Source: Cycas panzhihuaensis
Taxonomy: Eukaryota; Cycadophyta
Assembly (NCBI GenBank): GCA_023213395.1
Contig: CM041465.1
Span: 225,997,741 to 226,061,740 of the forward strand
DNA: 64,000 bases
Direction: 5' to 3'
In this document: one piece after another, positions 33,128 to 43,783 of the stretch
Numbering within the stretch: the stretch's first letter is position 1
Layout: each line of letters starts with the position of its first letter
The notes under the pieces: model-generated
Databases searched by the model: none
Told to the model about the DNA's origin: nothing
Seen by the model: only the letters and a program-made list of their open reading frames with translations
Program-made: the position numbers and the translations under genes

Positions 33128-33917
33128 TGTTGACTTATAGATTCCACCCTTGTGAGATTAATACACTTGTCAAGGTTACACAATGCTATAGTCTAGTCCA
33201 GGATACTGTCAACATGGTTATTCACATACATTCCACATATAATTCATAGAATTACACCACAATGGTACACAACAGTACAGAAAGCAATACGTATTCAGCA
33301 ATTCATCATCACAACACAGAGAATACACCACTTTCCACGTAACTCTTCCTTTTATTAAGTAATCGAGTCAATTTATTAGAGGTCGGAATGCATTCCCGAG
33401 CATTCCAATAGCATACATTCCTTCATACATATGCGCACCTGATGGTACTTATCATACGATGCTACTCCAATCGGCTGTCATACGTCCGGCTTTGGCACCT
33501 TTATGCATCTGTGATAATCGGCTCTCACCCTAACCTCGGTGGTTCATGCGCACCTCCTTAAGTACTCATGTTGGTACCTTTTTATCAAGGGTTATGACCG
33601 TCATAACCGTATTCTTCTCATATGCACTTTCACTAATCACTTGTTTAGGCACTTGATTAATCCTCCTTTGTATTCAGACGTCCATACATACGTCCGGCTC
33701 AACAGTCTTCACCGGGTCCCTTTGAGTCATGCGTGCACTGCCCGCCGGTTTCGTTCCGCCCGGTACGATCACATACGCACCGCCACACGCACCTGCATGC
33801 CGATTTCTCGCTGCTTTTGCCTCGCATGCACTCCGTACGGTCCATACCTGCACAACTCAGGTTATCTGACCTACCTCTGGTCCTCAAACAGCCATTGGAT
33901 CACTTTAGACTCCAACA
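33128..33917 (-). repeat. Gypsy-C 5' LTR
   Basis: 790 bp, pairs with 23416-24243 with several small indels. Palindrome GGAATGCATTCC at 33385-33396. The primer-site region just inside (minus strand) reads TTGGTTCTATTGCCTACGTC; I do not assign a tRNA. Confidence 0.95.
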
Positions 33918-33922
33918 GCTGC
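33918..33922. repeat. Gypsy-C right TSD (GCTGC)
   Basis: Identical to 23411-23415. Confidence 0.93.
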
Positions 33923-34400
33923 TAGTTCCTTTCAATAGAGTTGTTATTTATCTTGTTCTCCTTGTGTGACTGTCATCATTTATAGTATAGGTTGTCACAT
34001 CCATGCCTTTGTTGCAATCAAATCATAGCTTTGATCGTGATCGTTGTTATCCAACCACCACTATGCATTATGGCCACTTGCCTAATTAACGTTAATCGTA
34101 TCTTTGAAAATCTTTGCCACGTCGTTAACCATCCTGTCAATTGTGACTTTTCACTAGGTCATAATTATTATTATTTGATGTGTCCAATTAGTCATATTGC
34201 CAGGTCACATCCATATTGCGATCGCATCTCTATCCTCGTTGCTCGTGTAGTTGCCACTGTCACTACCTAGGGGGTAATTATGAATGTGACTGTCTTCATT
34301 CACGGTCGTGACTAAGGTTCCGAATTACCACGACAGTTGTAGCCATCCTTATATGAGGCTACAACTATCCTCGTGTCAGTTTATTCTATCTTTGTGCCAA
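33923..34400 (-). other. Gypsy-B: N-terminal edge of ORF3 and spacer
   Basis: Gypsy-B sequence right of Gypsy-C. The first bases read in frame (minus strand) into the ORF3 sequence left of Gypsy-C once the insertion and one GCTGC are ignored. Further right no clear frame is visible, and the 22-bp array then starts. Confidence 0.6.
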
Positions 34401-34675
34401 GTGGCAACTGTCCTCGTGCAAGGTTGTAATTGTTGTCGTACAAGGTTGCAACTGTCCTTAATCCTGGTGCAAGGTTGCAACTGTCCTCATGCTGAGTTGC
34501 AACTATCCTTGTGCAGAGTTGCAACTGTCCTCATACAAGATTGCAATTGTCCTCATGCCAATTTGCAACTGTCCTCGTGTAGAGTTACAACTATCCTCGT
34601 ACAAGGTTGCAACATTCCTTGTACAGAGTTGCAACTGTCTCCGTGCAAGGTTGCAACCATCTTACAGTTGCAAGT
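34401..34675. repeat. Gypsy-B 22-bp tandem array
   Basis: Eleven units, consensus GTTGCAACTGTCCTCGTGCAAG, at 34401-34649, then a degenerate copy. Ten units are 22 bp; the third (34445-34473) has a 7-bp insert. The array lies between integrase (ends 34871) and ORF3. The GTTGCAACTG core also occurs in the Gypsy-B LTR near 62610. Confidence 0.92.
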
Positions 34676-34870
34676 CTTATTTAAAGTTGCAACCATCCTT
34701 GTCGAGGTTGCACTACAGTTGATATTGAACGCTTGATTGCAAAAATCTGCAAAACAATTTGTGATAATAACAATTTCCTATACTTCATATGATGAAGGGG
34801 TCTCCTGTCCCCATGGTTTGCATCCAAAATTATTTATTTATTTATTTTAACTTACTGTGTACTGCTTTAG

Positions 34871-34931
34871 TCAACTTCCATTGATTGTTTTATTAAACAA
34901 CATTCTACCTAATTGTCGAAGTTGTATAGCC
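34871..34931 (-). pseudogene. pol: Gypsy-B integrase C-terminal end (cut off by Copia-4)
   Basis: The minus strand reads N-G-A-I-Q-L-R-Q-L and T-I-N-G-S then TGA (34871-34873), matching N-G-S-V-Q-L-R-E-I and R-I-N-G-S of Gypsy-C. It is the last 20 codons of the integrase whose remainder lies at 55916-56960, 21 kb away. Confidence 0.85.
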
Positions 34932-34936
34932 CCATT
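34932..34936. repeat. Copia-4 left TSD (CCATT)
   Basis: CCATT here and at 55911-55915. Both flanks are Gypsy-B integrase sequence, as expected for an insertion there. Confidence 0.82.
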
Positions 34937-34944
34937 TGTAATAA

Positions 34945-35158
34945 AGATCTCAAGTTGATTTATTAATGAGGATGAATCCTCTATAAATACATTACAACTT
35001 ATACAGGACAAATGGCAACTGAACTCAATGTGATCTTGCCATTTGTCACTTAAGAGAGAAAAAAGGGCAATGATACATGACCCTCATAAAGTGTCGTAGA
35101 TATAATTTACCTTTGCAAAGTATTTAGAAATATCCTAGATAAAACATTACTTCTAACA
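34945..35158 (-). repeat. Copia-4 3' LTR
   Basis: AGATCTCAAGTTGATTTATT...ACTTCTAACA, pairing with 55706-55910. Eight extra bases (34937-34944) sit between it and the TSD. The polypurine tract (complement of CCCTCTCTTAATGTT) follows at 35159. Confidence 0.9.
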
Positions 35159-36141
35159 CCCTCTCTTAATGTTTTATCTATTTTATTCCTAACCTATTTC
35201 TAAATAAGGAGAACATGTCTCTACTTAAAGGTTTAGTAAGAACATCAACAGTTTGATTCTTTAAAGTACAATGCAAAAGTTCAATCTCTTTGTTTTGAAC
35301 ATTTTCTCTGATGAAATGATGATGCATATGTTTGGTTCATGCATGCAGTATTGGATTTTTTGTCATCTTGATTGTGCTATGATTGTCGCAGAACAATTGA
35401 GAAGGTGATGTTTGTTTTTGTTCAAGACCTTTGAGGAGTTGTCTGATACATACTCCTTCATAAGCTACATTTACTACTGATTTGTATTCTTGTTCTGTTG
35501 AAGACAAAGCCACTGTATGTTGTTTCTTGTTGCTCTAGCAAATTAAGGCTGTTCCTAGAAAGAAATAATATCTTGAAGTGGATTTTCTGTCCATTCTATC
35601 TTCTGCCCAATCAGAATCACATAACCCTGTCAACTGCATATTCTTATCTTTTACATATTCTAATCCAAGATTTATTGTTCCTTTATAATACCACAAAATT
35701 CTCTTTGTAGCATTCCAATGAGGTATCTTTGGATTTCCATGAACCTGGAAACCACTCCAACTGCATAAGAAATGTCTAGTCTGGTGGCTATAAGATAGAT
35801 TAGCCTTCCAATTAGTTGTTTGTATGTAGTTGCATTAACAGATTGTGCTTCCTGTTCAATATTCAACACACAACTAGTCTCCATGGGAGTGACAACACTA
35901 TTGCAATTTTCCATATTGAATTTTTGTAGCATATTTTTGATATATTTAGATTGAGATAAGATAACAAAGTTGTTGTTTTGTCCAATCTCTATTTCTAGAT
36001 AATAATCCAACATTCCAAAGTCTGTCATTTCGAAAACTCTTTCAAACTACTTTTTGATGAGTACAATTGAATCTACATCACTCCTTGTGATCAACATATC
36101 ATCTACATACAGTACTATAATGGAGACTAGTCCTTGGCATA
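35159..36141 (-). pseudogene. pol: Copia-4 RNase H and C-terminal half of RT
   Basis: RT motif V-L-Y-V-D-D-M-L-I-T lies near 36085-36115. 35672-36028 continues M-T-D-F-G-M-L-D-Y-Y-L and L-I-Y-L-I-A-T-R-L-D-I-S-Y. RNase H follows to the purine tract. Gypsy-D cuts the gene at 36141, just upstream of the YVDD motif. Confidence 0.88.
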
Positions 36142-36146
36142 CCTGG
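36142..36146. repeat. Gypsy-D left TSD (CCTGG)
   Basis: CCTGG before TGTTGACTTA; identical CCTGG at 46661-46665. Confidence 0.95.
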
Positions 36147-36970
36147 TGTTGACTTAAATATTTCACTACACTTGTGAGATAGTACACTTGTCCAGGTTAC
36201 ACAGGTTATAGTCTAGTTTAGGACACAGTCAACATCATTATCCACATATATTCCACAGATTTATTAATGTTTCCACATGATTATATCACAACGGCACACA
36301 AAGCAGATGTAAATCGCACATATTCCACATTCACTCCTTGCAACACGTAGAATACACAATTTCCACGTAACTTCTTATTTCATTAAGCAATAGTTCTTTA
36401 CACAAGGTGTTGGAATGCATTCCTGTGCATTCCAACCTTATACACTAACTCATCACATGCGTACCTGTGGAGGTACCCATCAAAATACACGGCTCAGTCA
36501 TTATGCATATTGGTCTCCGTACCAATGTGTACTGGTATACTTGGCTCTCACCCTAACCGAATGGTCCTTAGGAAGCCTTATAAATACGCTCCTTGGTGTC
36601 TTTTGTCAAGGGTTATGACCGTCTGTCATAACCGTACTTTTCACCAAGCGTGCACTCTTCCTAACCATTGGTTAGTTTCCTTAATTGCCTGCCTTAACTC
36701 ATCCAGACGTCTGCACGCACGCCCCGACGTCATCCTGTGCCCCTTTGTCTAGTCTTCTCGCATGCACTGCTCCTATTTGTTTGGATTCTGCCAGGAGGTA
36801 TGTATCTGTGTTGCGTGCACTTTATCGTGTATGCACTGCCATACGCACCTGCACGTCGGATTCTTCACTTTTCACGCATATGTACCTCCGTATGGTCCGC
36901 ACTGCATGTCCAAGGATACCTGCCTTCTCCGTCTCGCCCATAGCCCAACGTGTCACATTATGCTCCAACA
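36147..36970 (-). repeat. Gypsy-D 3' LTR
   Basis: TGTTGACTTAAATATTTC...TATGCTCCAACA. A minus-strand TATTTATA box lies at about 36578-36588; palindrome GGAATGCATTCC at 36412-36423. The purine tract GGGGATAGA (minus strand) lies just inside at 36971. Confidence 0.96.
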
Positions 36971-37071
36971 TCTATCCCCGGTCAACATGAAGGGTTTGAG
37001 CATCCTTGCTCAACAAAATTTTCAAAATTTGGGGTATTCCTCCCCCTCCCCTTCTCAAGGTTGCTCCTACG

Positions 37072-38128
37072 CTACTGCCTTGTAGCCAGAATTTCTTCAT
37101 TGATTTGGGTCAGTGTGGCAGTTATTGCATCTTTTTCTTTAATTTTCTCCTGAAGGGCTGCTATTTCTGCCTTATACCCTTCTTCCATGTCCATAACTAG
37201 CTGTATGATTTGGCTAGATTTATTATCTGTCGGGGGTGGTACTGATGTCTCCCCCATTTCCATTTCAGGCGGAAAGTCTTTCCATTCTTCTAGAGGAACT
37301 TCCACTTCTTCTGCCCCTGCTAGTTCTGCCTTATCCTTCTTTCTTTTGCTATTTTTCCTTATGGTTTGCTTAACCCGATGAGGAATGGGTGTCCCAGGGG
37401 TTTGCTGCAACCATTTAAGAACCTTACTCATCTGCTTTTGTATTCTCCTTTTAACTTTTGGATTCTGTGTTGTATCTAGAAACTCAGTCACCCACCTTTT
37501 AATTAGGGGTTCCTTTGGAGCAGTGGTTGTTTTCACCAGTTGTACATTTGGACATTGATAAAATAGGATAGCTAGCAACAATGAAGGGTGGCGAAGAGGA
37601 TGAGTCATTATTTCTCGAATTTGTCAAGATGTCTTCGCCAGAATTCGACCAATCCATTTTCTCTCCATCACGAATCTTCAATAGTATTGGCATCATTCCC
37701 CTTGGAATGTATGTGTATTTTCTTTTTGACAAAAACCTAGAATTAATAACTTTTGCTATCCATTGTAATCGGATGTCTTTTATATCTGCCATACGGATTC
37801 CACCTGAAGTTAGTTGTGTGTGTTCTTGGCAAAACTCCTTTAACCATAACTCACGGTCCACTTCCGAGGCGCTTGGTTGTCGCAGTACTTCCCTTCAAGA
37901 AGTCCTGCTATCAAATGTACCGCCTCGCATCTAGCTTAATTTTGCTCAAGTCCTTTTTTAATTCTGCTAAAATATTTTCCATAATTTTTGGGTCATAGTA
38001 CATAGGGTTACAGTATATGTACTCCCTGCCAGCCTTGCTTAATTTTTGCCTGAAATTGAGAGGGCAATGCTTCGAGGTCCTTCTTTAATCTGCGTATGAA
38101 AGTCTTCTGACAACCCCGCCGCCTTCAT
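37072..38128 (-). pseudogene. Gypsy-D accessory ORF3
   Basis: About 352 codons from ATG 38128 (M-K-A-A-G). Core pieces: 37499-37861 (L-K-E-F-C-Q-E-H-T, S-G-G-I-R-M-A-D-I, L-Q-W-I-A-K-V-I-N-S-R-F-L, L-L-K-I-R-D-G-E-K-M-D-W) and 37072-37608 (H-P-S-L-L-L-A-I-L-F-Y-Q-C-P). The C-terminus is open for 178 codons and ends in a coiled-coil-prone stretch (E-M-E/M-E-E-G-Y-K-A-E-I-A-A-L-Q-E-K-I). Frameshifts lie near 37640-37660, 37870-37920 and 38105. Very close to the Gypsy-C ORF3; function unknown. Confidence 0.8.
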
Positions 38129-38339
38129 GTCAAGCTATGGGATTCCAGAGAGAAAACTGAAATAATCCTGGATTATGGGTACGAACCCTACGTGCGTACC
38201 TTTGCTAGTATGGTTACTGTTTGCTGGACTTTATACTTGCTGATTTGAGGCTGAATTACGTCCTCCGTCTCCCTGGATTGCGAGGGCTGTACTCGGCTGC
38301 TTGCTGTTGAAAATCTGGGCGGAATTATGCTCGATTTCC

Positions 38340-38710
38340 TATTGCGTACCGCACGGGAATGCTTACAGGTACGTAATATATACTTTTGTCTTATTCGCCT
38401 CTTTGTTCTATGCGTACTTCGATGGCATACTTTTTCAGGTACGCATAGTATAAACTGTTTAACTTATCCATTTTTCACTATGCGTACCCCGTAGCGTACT
38501 TTTCCCGTATACATAATGTATTTTAGCCTGTTTTACATAGTGCGTACCAGATAGCGTACTTTTTTTCAGTACGCAGAGTGTATTTTGTCTTATTTTACAC
38601 AGTGCGTACAAGATAACGTTCTTTTCTGGTATGTATAATGTATTTTACACAGTGCGTACCTAGTAACATACTTTTCCTAGTACATATAGTGTATTTTGCC
38701 AGTATGTATG
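38340..38710. repeat. Gypsy-D hairpin tandem array
   Basis: Units start near 38415, 38476, 38536, 38598 and 38648 (spacing 50-62 bp). Each has a CACAGTGCGTACC-like left arm and a GTACGCAGAGTGTA-like right arm around an AGCGTACTTTT-like middle. Same position (between integrase and ORF3) and same motif as the Gypsy-C array, but shorter units and different unit count. Confidence 0.85.
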
Positions 38711-38968
38711 TAAAAATTCAGATTTCTCTAACAGAATTCTTTCTTATCCTTGATTCTTTTAGTCATAATATCCTTGTTTTTAATGATTCTTCATATTACT
38801 TATGTATATAGTATGAGTTACGGTTGTTTTTTCTTGTTTTTTCATTTTTTTTTGTATTTTTGTTTCCATACCGAACTGGATCACATTTCGGTATCAAGGC
38901 AATTCGATTTGCCTCAACTTCATGCAACGCATTATAGTACAACCAGCTGATCCGGCTGGTAAGCTAAT

Positions 38969-40060
38969 CTATTCCATGTATGGTTTCAATCTGCTACCAT
39001 TCACTCGAGTTGATAGCAGCGACCCATCTATTTCTCGAAGTTGCACCGATCCATTCTCAAAGATTTTCTCTATGATGTAAGGTCCCAACCACCGCATCCT
39101 GAGTTTGCCGGGGTGCATCTTGAACTTGCTGTCGTACAACAACACTTGATCACCTTCTTTGAATTGAGGTTTGCGTAAATGTCAATCATGCCGTGCCTTT
39201 TGTCGTCTCTTTTCTATATTTTGCAACAATTTCGCCATATGTCGTTTCTCTTCTAATCGTACCAATTCTTCCAATCACTGTCGTAAGGATTGGAAGTCGT
39301 CTAATCGACACTGCATAGCGATTCGTAAACTCGGTATCTCGAACTCTGTCAGAAGAATGGCTTCTGTTCCATAGACAAGCTGGAATGGAGTCTGTCCCGT
39401 TGATCTCTTATACGTTGTTCTAAATGCCCATAACACGTATGGCAATTTCTCGGCCCAATCGGATCGGCCAACATCACATATTTTCCTTAAGCAGTTTTCA
39501 ATTATTTTGTTTGAACTCTCTGCTTGGCCATTTGCCCTTGGGTAATATGGGGTAGACTTCCGATGGCTTATCATAAAAGCCGATGTCAATGTCTCTATGG
39601 TTTGATTCATAAAATGGGCACCTTGGTCGCTCACAATCTCCAAAGGGCATCCAAATCGTGTAATAACTACTTCGTATAGAAATCGGGCTGTACTTTCCGC
39701 ATCTGTTTTTGGTAAGGCTCTTGCTTCTACCCATTGTGTCATATAATCTGTTGCCACTAAAATATATCGGGCTTTCGATCGACGAGCGGCTGGTTTAATT
39801 GGCCCCACAAAGTCGAGTTTCCATTTCTCGAATGGTGCTAGAGGTAGAATGGGATGTAGGGGTTGGAAATCCTGTCGATTAGGTTTCCCAACTCGCTGAC
39901 AAAAGTTACAAGCTTGGATCCATTTTCTGACGTCTTCAAACATGGATGGCCATCAGAATTCGGACATCAAGATTTTCCTCCATGTGGCTAATTTACCCAT
40001 GTGTCCACCCGCTACTCCTTCATGTGCTTGCGACATAATCTGGTTGATCTTGTGTGGTCA
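38969..40060 (-). pseudogene. pol: Gypsy-D integrase
   Basis: 39275-39943 is an open core: C-N-F-C-Q-R-V-G-K, L-D-F-V-G-P-I (first Asp), V-S-D-Q-G-A-H-F (second Asp), N-G-Q-A-E-S-S-N-K (Glu). The H-x3-H half of the zinc finger lies upstream near 39980-40050, across a stop. A stop at 39275 (after S-L-R-Q) precedes the C-terminal part, which ends L-K-P-Y-M-E at TAG 38969-38971. No chromodomain. Confidence 0.9.
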
Positions 40061-41660
40061 AATGCATCGTCGTAACACTTCATCTGGTCCCAGTTTGTAT
40101 AATTCTCCGTTTATTAATTGATATGGTTCTGCTTTCCTGACGAAATTTCGCCCTTCCGTACGATCCAATTCTGCCGGCACTTCTCCAGTCGCTAAGTATT
40201 CTGGTATTCCCTCATACTAATCTGTTGGAATTGCCTCCACGCTGAATAATGCTGTGTCTGGTATTCCCGTGGTTTTTTCCCTGTTTGATATTCTTGACAA
40301 CTAATCAGGGATAATATGGGCTTTTTCAGGTTTCACGATGATTTTAAAAGAAAATTCTTGAAACAACATTAACCATATGTTGATTCGCCCTCTCATTATT
40401 GGTTTGTTCACCAGATACATCAATGCTTAGTGGTCCACGAAAAACAAGAATGGATTTGCTAATAAATAGTGTCAAAATTTCTGCAGCGCATATACCATGC
40501 CGAGTGCTTTTCTCTTTGTCGTAGTATAATTTTGCTCGGCCTTCGTGAGTTTCCGACTGGCAAAGTATATCGGATGATCCATCTTGTCGTCACTAGGTTG
40601 GGCCAATACGCATCCAATAACGTATTGTGAAGCATCCACGTGTACATGGAAGGTTTTCTTCTAATCAAGGAATTGCAGTATGGGTGTTGATATGATGGCT
40701 TGTTTTAATGCTTCAAATGCTTGCTGCTGCTCTTCCATCCATTTCCATTCGATATTCTTTTTTAGCAATTCTTCCAGGGGTCCTGATATGTATGCATATC
40801 CCCTGATGAATTTTCTGTAATATTCCGTCAACCCCAAAAAACCTTTCAGTTGTCTCCTCGTAAGTGGCATAGGGAAATGTAAAATCGCAGATACCTTGGC
40901 TGGATCTGTCTGTAATCCTTTTTTGCTGACGATGTGCTCCAATAGATTTTTGAAGGGCACCAGGAAGGTACATTTTTCTGGGTTAAAACACAACTTGGTT
41001 TCTCGACATGTTTGTAACATCTCCCTCAAGTTTTCCATGTGATCTTTCATTAATCTGTATAGCGTCCAATCGTCTAAGAATACAGCCACTTTTTTCCCAA
41101 TAAATTTCCGAAATATGTTGATCACGATTCTCTGGAATGTGGCCGGTGCATTCGTAAGACCGAATGGCATCACTTTATAGGCATAAGTTCCCCATTCTGT
41201 CACGAATGTGGTCTTTGCTTGATCTTCTGGGGCAATCTGCACTTGATTGTACCCACTAAATCCGTCGGTGAAGGAATATATCTCATTTCCTCCCACCGCC
41301 TGCAATGTCTTCTCAGAAATGGTAACGGAAAGGGATCCTTCTTCGTTACCTTGTTTAATTGTCTGTAATCCACACAGACACGTATTCTCCCATTCTTTTT
41401 GGGAACTACCACTACAGGGCTCACCCAGTCACTGTAGTCAATCTCATAAATGTATCCCGCTTCCAGCATTTTATCTAATTCTGCTTTCACCTTTTCCTTG
41501 TATTTGGGATTCATTCGGTATGGCCTCTGCTTCACTGGTTTTGCGTCTTCTACCAAATCAATATGATGCATTCCTATTTCCGGAGGAATGCCTTTTAGGT
41601 CCTTATATGACCATGCGAATACGTCGCGGAATTCCTCAAACAACTGCTGAGCTTTCACTA
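40061..41660 (-). pseudogene. pol: Gypsy-D reverse transcriptase and RNase H
   Basis: 41200-42024 holds the RT start (F-R-D-V-F-A-W-S-Y, V-C-V-D-Y-R-Q-L-N-K-V-T-K). After a frameshift near 41300, 40661-41305 holds Y-S-F-T-D-G-F-S-G-Y, L-T-N-A-P-A-T-F-Q-R and the intact V-F-L-D-D-W polymerase motif. RNase H (about 40061-40680) has stops, one of them within F-V-D-H-x-A. Confidence 0.92.
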
Positions 41661-41939
41661 CTGCTTGATTATCCCAATAATTTCCGATTCGTATTAGTTT
41701 GGGATCATCTTTGCTGCCGACATTAATTTCGATGGTTTTTAACTTGGTTACTTCAACATCTTCCTTATTTCCGGTTTTGTGCCCCGGTGTATCCTCTATT
41801 TTTCTTTCTCCAACATTAATTTCCGTGAATTGTGCAGGATAATTCATAATTTCTTCTTCCTCGCCATATATTGATTCTTCTTCCTCTTTATTTGTAATTC
41901 CTTGCTCTAAATTTATGCTCATTCTTCTAATATTCTTCA

Positions 41940-42380
41940 AGATTCTATCTATATTTTTGTTTTCTGATGTATGCATAAAGGTTTTTACAAAGGATTCCTT
42001 CAAGTTTCCCCAAGTCACATCCAAACTTTGTTCCTTTCCTAGGAACCAATCCTTTGCTACCCGTCCCAGGGTGTGGTAGAAGTAGTTAGGCTAGATCTTT
42101 TTGGGTATACTTAGGGATGTCCATTTTTGTTTACACTTATGTATATGCTTACTAGGATTTTGACCTACATGGAATAACGAGATGTCCAAATGTTTTGGAT
42201 GGTCGAATCGAATTCGAAACGTTGTTTGCAACTCCTTCAAATTTTTGAGAATGGTTTGGTGGGCTAGGTACCAATACCAAGCCGTTCCCCGTAAGGTAAG
42301 TACTAGGTCTTGTTGCCATTGATTTTATCCCAATTCCCGTGCTCCATCCGGTATTCAATACAGTGGGTTAGATGGGTAGT
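41940..42380 (-). pseudogene. Gypsy-D gag-like modules between protease and RT
   Basis: Module 1 (about 42185-42365): D-L-V-L-T-L-R-G-T-A-W-Y-W-Y-L-A, then L-K-E-L-Q-T-T-F-R-I-R-F. Module 2 (about 41940-42085): Y-H-T-L-G-R-V-A-K-D-W-F-L-G and T-W-G-N-L-K-E-S-F-V-K-T-F. Same order and wording as in Gypsy-C; small frameshifts and stops between them. Confidence 0.72.
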
Positions 42381-42443
42381 CCCATATAACTGTTCTCCAT
42401 AGAAAGGCTTAACATGATTCCCAATATAAGTTTCACAATTTGT

Positions 42444-43742
42444 TTATTCTGGGATAGTTATTCTACTGCCTAGACCAGAGTCTCTAGAAGTATTTACCAT
42501 CGATTCTCCTTCTAATTCCCTGGATTTGGCGCCAATCGTTGGAAGGGACTGGTTGCTGGGTGGGTATACTTCTAAAGAAGAGGAGGAAGGAATGTTACTT
42601 CCTTCCCCGGGTTGTAATAAAGGGGGGGATAGGGAATCTACCTTAGGACCCACGCTTGAGGTAGAATGGAGGTCAGGGTTACTATTAGCTACTATAGAAC
42701 TATGAAAAATACTAGGTCTACTAGGGGGTTTTTGGTCTAATTTGGTGTTATCCATTGAATTATCATTAGTCATTATATATTCAAAAGAATCTAAATTATC
42801 ATTAATGTTCTCAGTTACACATTTAGACAATAAATTACATCTATAAGAGGAAGAATTTACTTCATAGGCGTCTTGTAACCAATAGTCCACAAATCTCATT
42901 CCATTTTCGTCGTCTGAAGAGTTGTATATTTCTCCAAAATAAGTCGGTTCTTCTTCCTGGTAATCGATCGATTTGGTGAGTTCTTCAGCAGTATGATAGA
43001 GATTCTCTTCATCGAGGGAAGAGGCTGTTGTTTCACTTACGACAATCGTATTGGATCCCTCGTCTGGTATCATCTCAATGGAGCTCCTTCCCAACATTGG
43101 TAATAGCACTTTATTCCCATTATCTGATAAAGTGAAGGTCACATTCTTCCAATTTTGGAGGCACTGGGTCTTGTATAGCCAAGGCCTCCCCAATAATGTT
43201 GGATAGGGTGTTGCCCCTTTTTCTGTTTCTACAATGGTAAAGTTAATCTTTACTATAATTCCTGCTACATCCACCTTGATGTCGGCTAACCTTCCCACAG
43301 GTCGCACTAATAATTCGTTGGCCAACTTCAACGAATATGTTGCTGCCTCCAATTTTGGGCTTCCCAATTTTTGCCATGTCGAAGCAGGTAATACGTTGAT
43401 GGCTGCGCCTCCATCGACAATCACTTTTGGGAATGTTTCTCTCAATACCACCATTGTCACCATAGGATCCATGTCGAATGATGGCATCACTTTCTTTAAA
43501 CTTTTCGTAATTCCGCATTGTAATATCTCTCCTTTAATCCAATCAATTACTTGGCATAAGGGAATAGTTAATTGTAGTTGTTTTACCAAATTTTCCATTA
43601 GCAACAACATTCTTGGAAAATTCTTCCATTTGAACCATTTGAGGCCGTACCTTTGGTTCTTCTGGTACGTTATCTTTCTCTTTTTGCTTGTTTTCTCATA
43701 CGTATACATATTTGGTTTCTGGCTTCCCCATTGGTAATGCAC
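42444..43742 (-). CDS. pol: Gypsy-D protease and linker (432-codon open frame)
   Basis: Open frame covering the aspartic protease (V-I-V-D-G-G-A-A-I-N-V-L-P near 43420; L-L-G-R-P-W-L-Y-K near 43180) and the long acidic/Ser-rich linker (G-E-I-Y-N-S-S-D-D-E-N, F-V-D-Y-W-L-Q-D-A-Y-E-V). It ends at a stop at 42444. The first residues are out of register with Gypsy-C, so the frame is probably entered by a frameshift and not started at its ATG. Confidence 0.85.
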   Translation of the reverse strand: MHYQWGSQKPNMYTYEKTSKKRKITYQKNQRYGLKWFKWKNFPRMLLLMENLVKQLQLTIPLCQVIDWIKGEILQCGITKSLKKVMPSFDMDPMVTMVVLRETFPKVIVDGGAAINVLPASTWQKLGSPKLEAATYSLKLANELLVRPVGRLADIKVDVAGIIVKINFTIVETEKGATPYPTLLGRPWLYKTQCLQNWKNVTFTLSDNGNKVLLPMLGRSSIEMIPDEGSNTIVVSETTASSLDEENLYHTAEELTKSIDYQEEEPTYFGEIYNSSDDENGMRFVDYWLQDAYEVNSSSYRCNLLSKCVTENINDNLDSFEYIMTNDNSMDNTKLDQKPPSRPSIFHSSIVANSNPDLHSTSSVGPKVDSLSPPLLQPGEGSNIPSSSSLEVYPPSNQSLPTIGAKSRELEGESMVNTSRDSGLGSRITIPE

Positions 43743-43783
43743 TTTCTTCTTGAGCTAGGCCCTCCAACACTTGTTTCGCTTGT

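Larger units (their letters stand above)
23416..33917 (-). mobile_element. Gypsy-C: complete gypsy element nested in Gypsy-B ORF3
   Basis: 10.5 kb with two LTRs, perfect 5-bp TSD and full gag to ORF3 content on the minus strand. Same family as Gypsy-D. Integrase is an intact 355-codon frame, but RT has lost its catalytic Asp pair and carries a frameshift, and RNase H has lost one Asp. Confidence 0.96.

Noticed and set aside
34401-34675. CRISPR-like direct repeats
   Set aside because: Units are contiguous with no spacers, and the sequence is eukaryotic retroelement DNA.
34308-34736. 142-codon plus-strand open frame rich in Cys, Gln and Leu
   Set aside because: It is the translation of the 22-bp tandem array, so its periodicity is an artefact of the repeat. 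It lies antisense to Gypsy-B.
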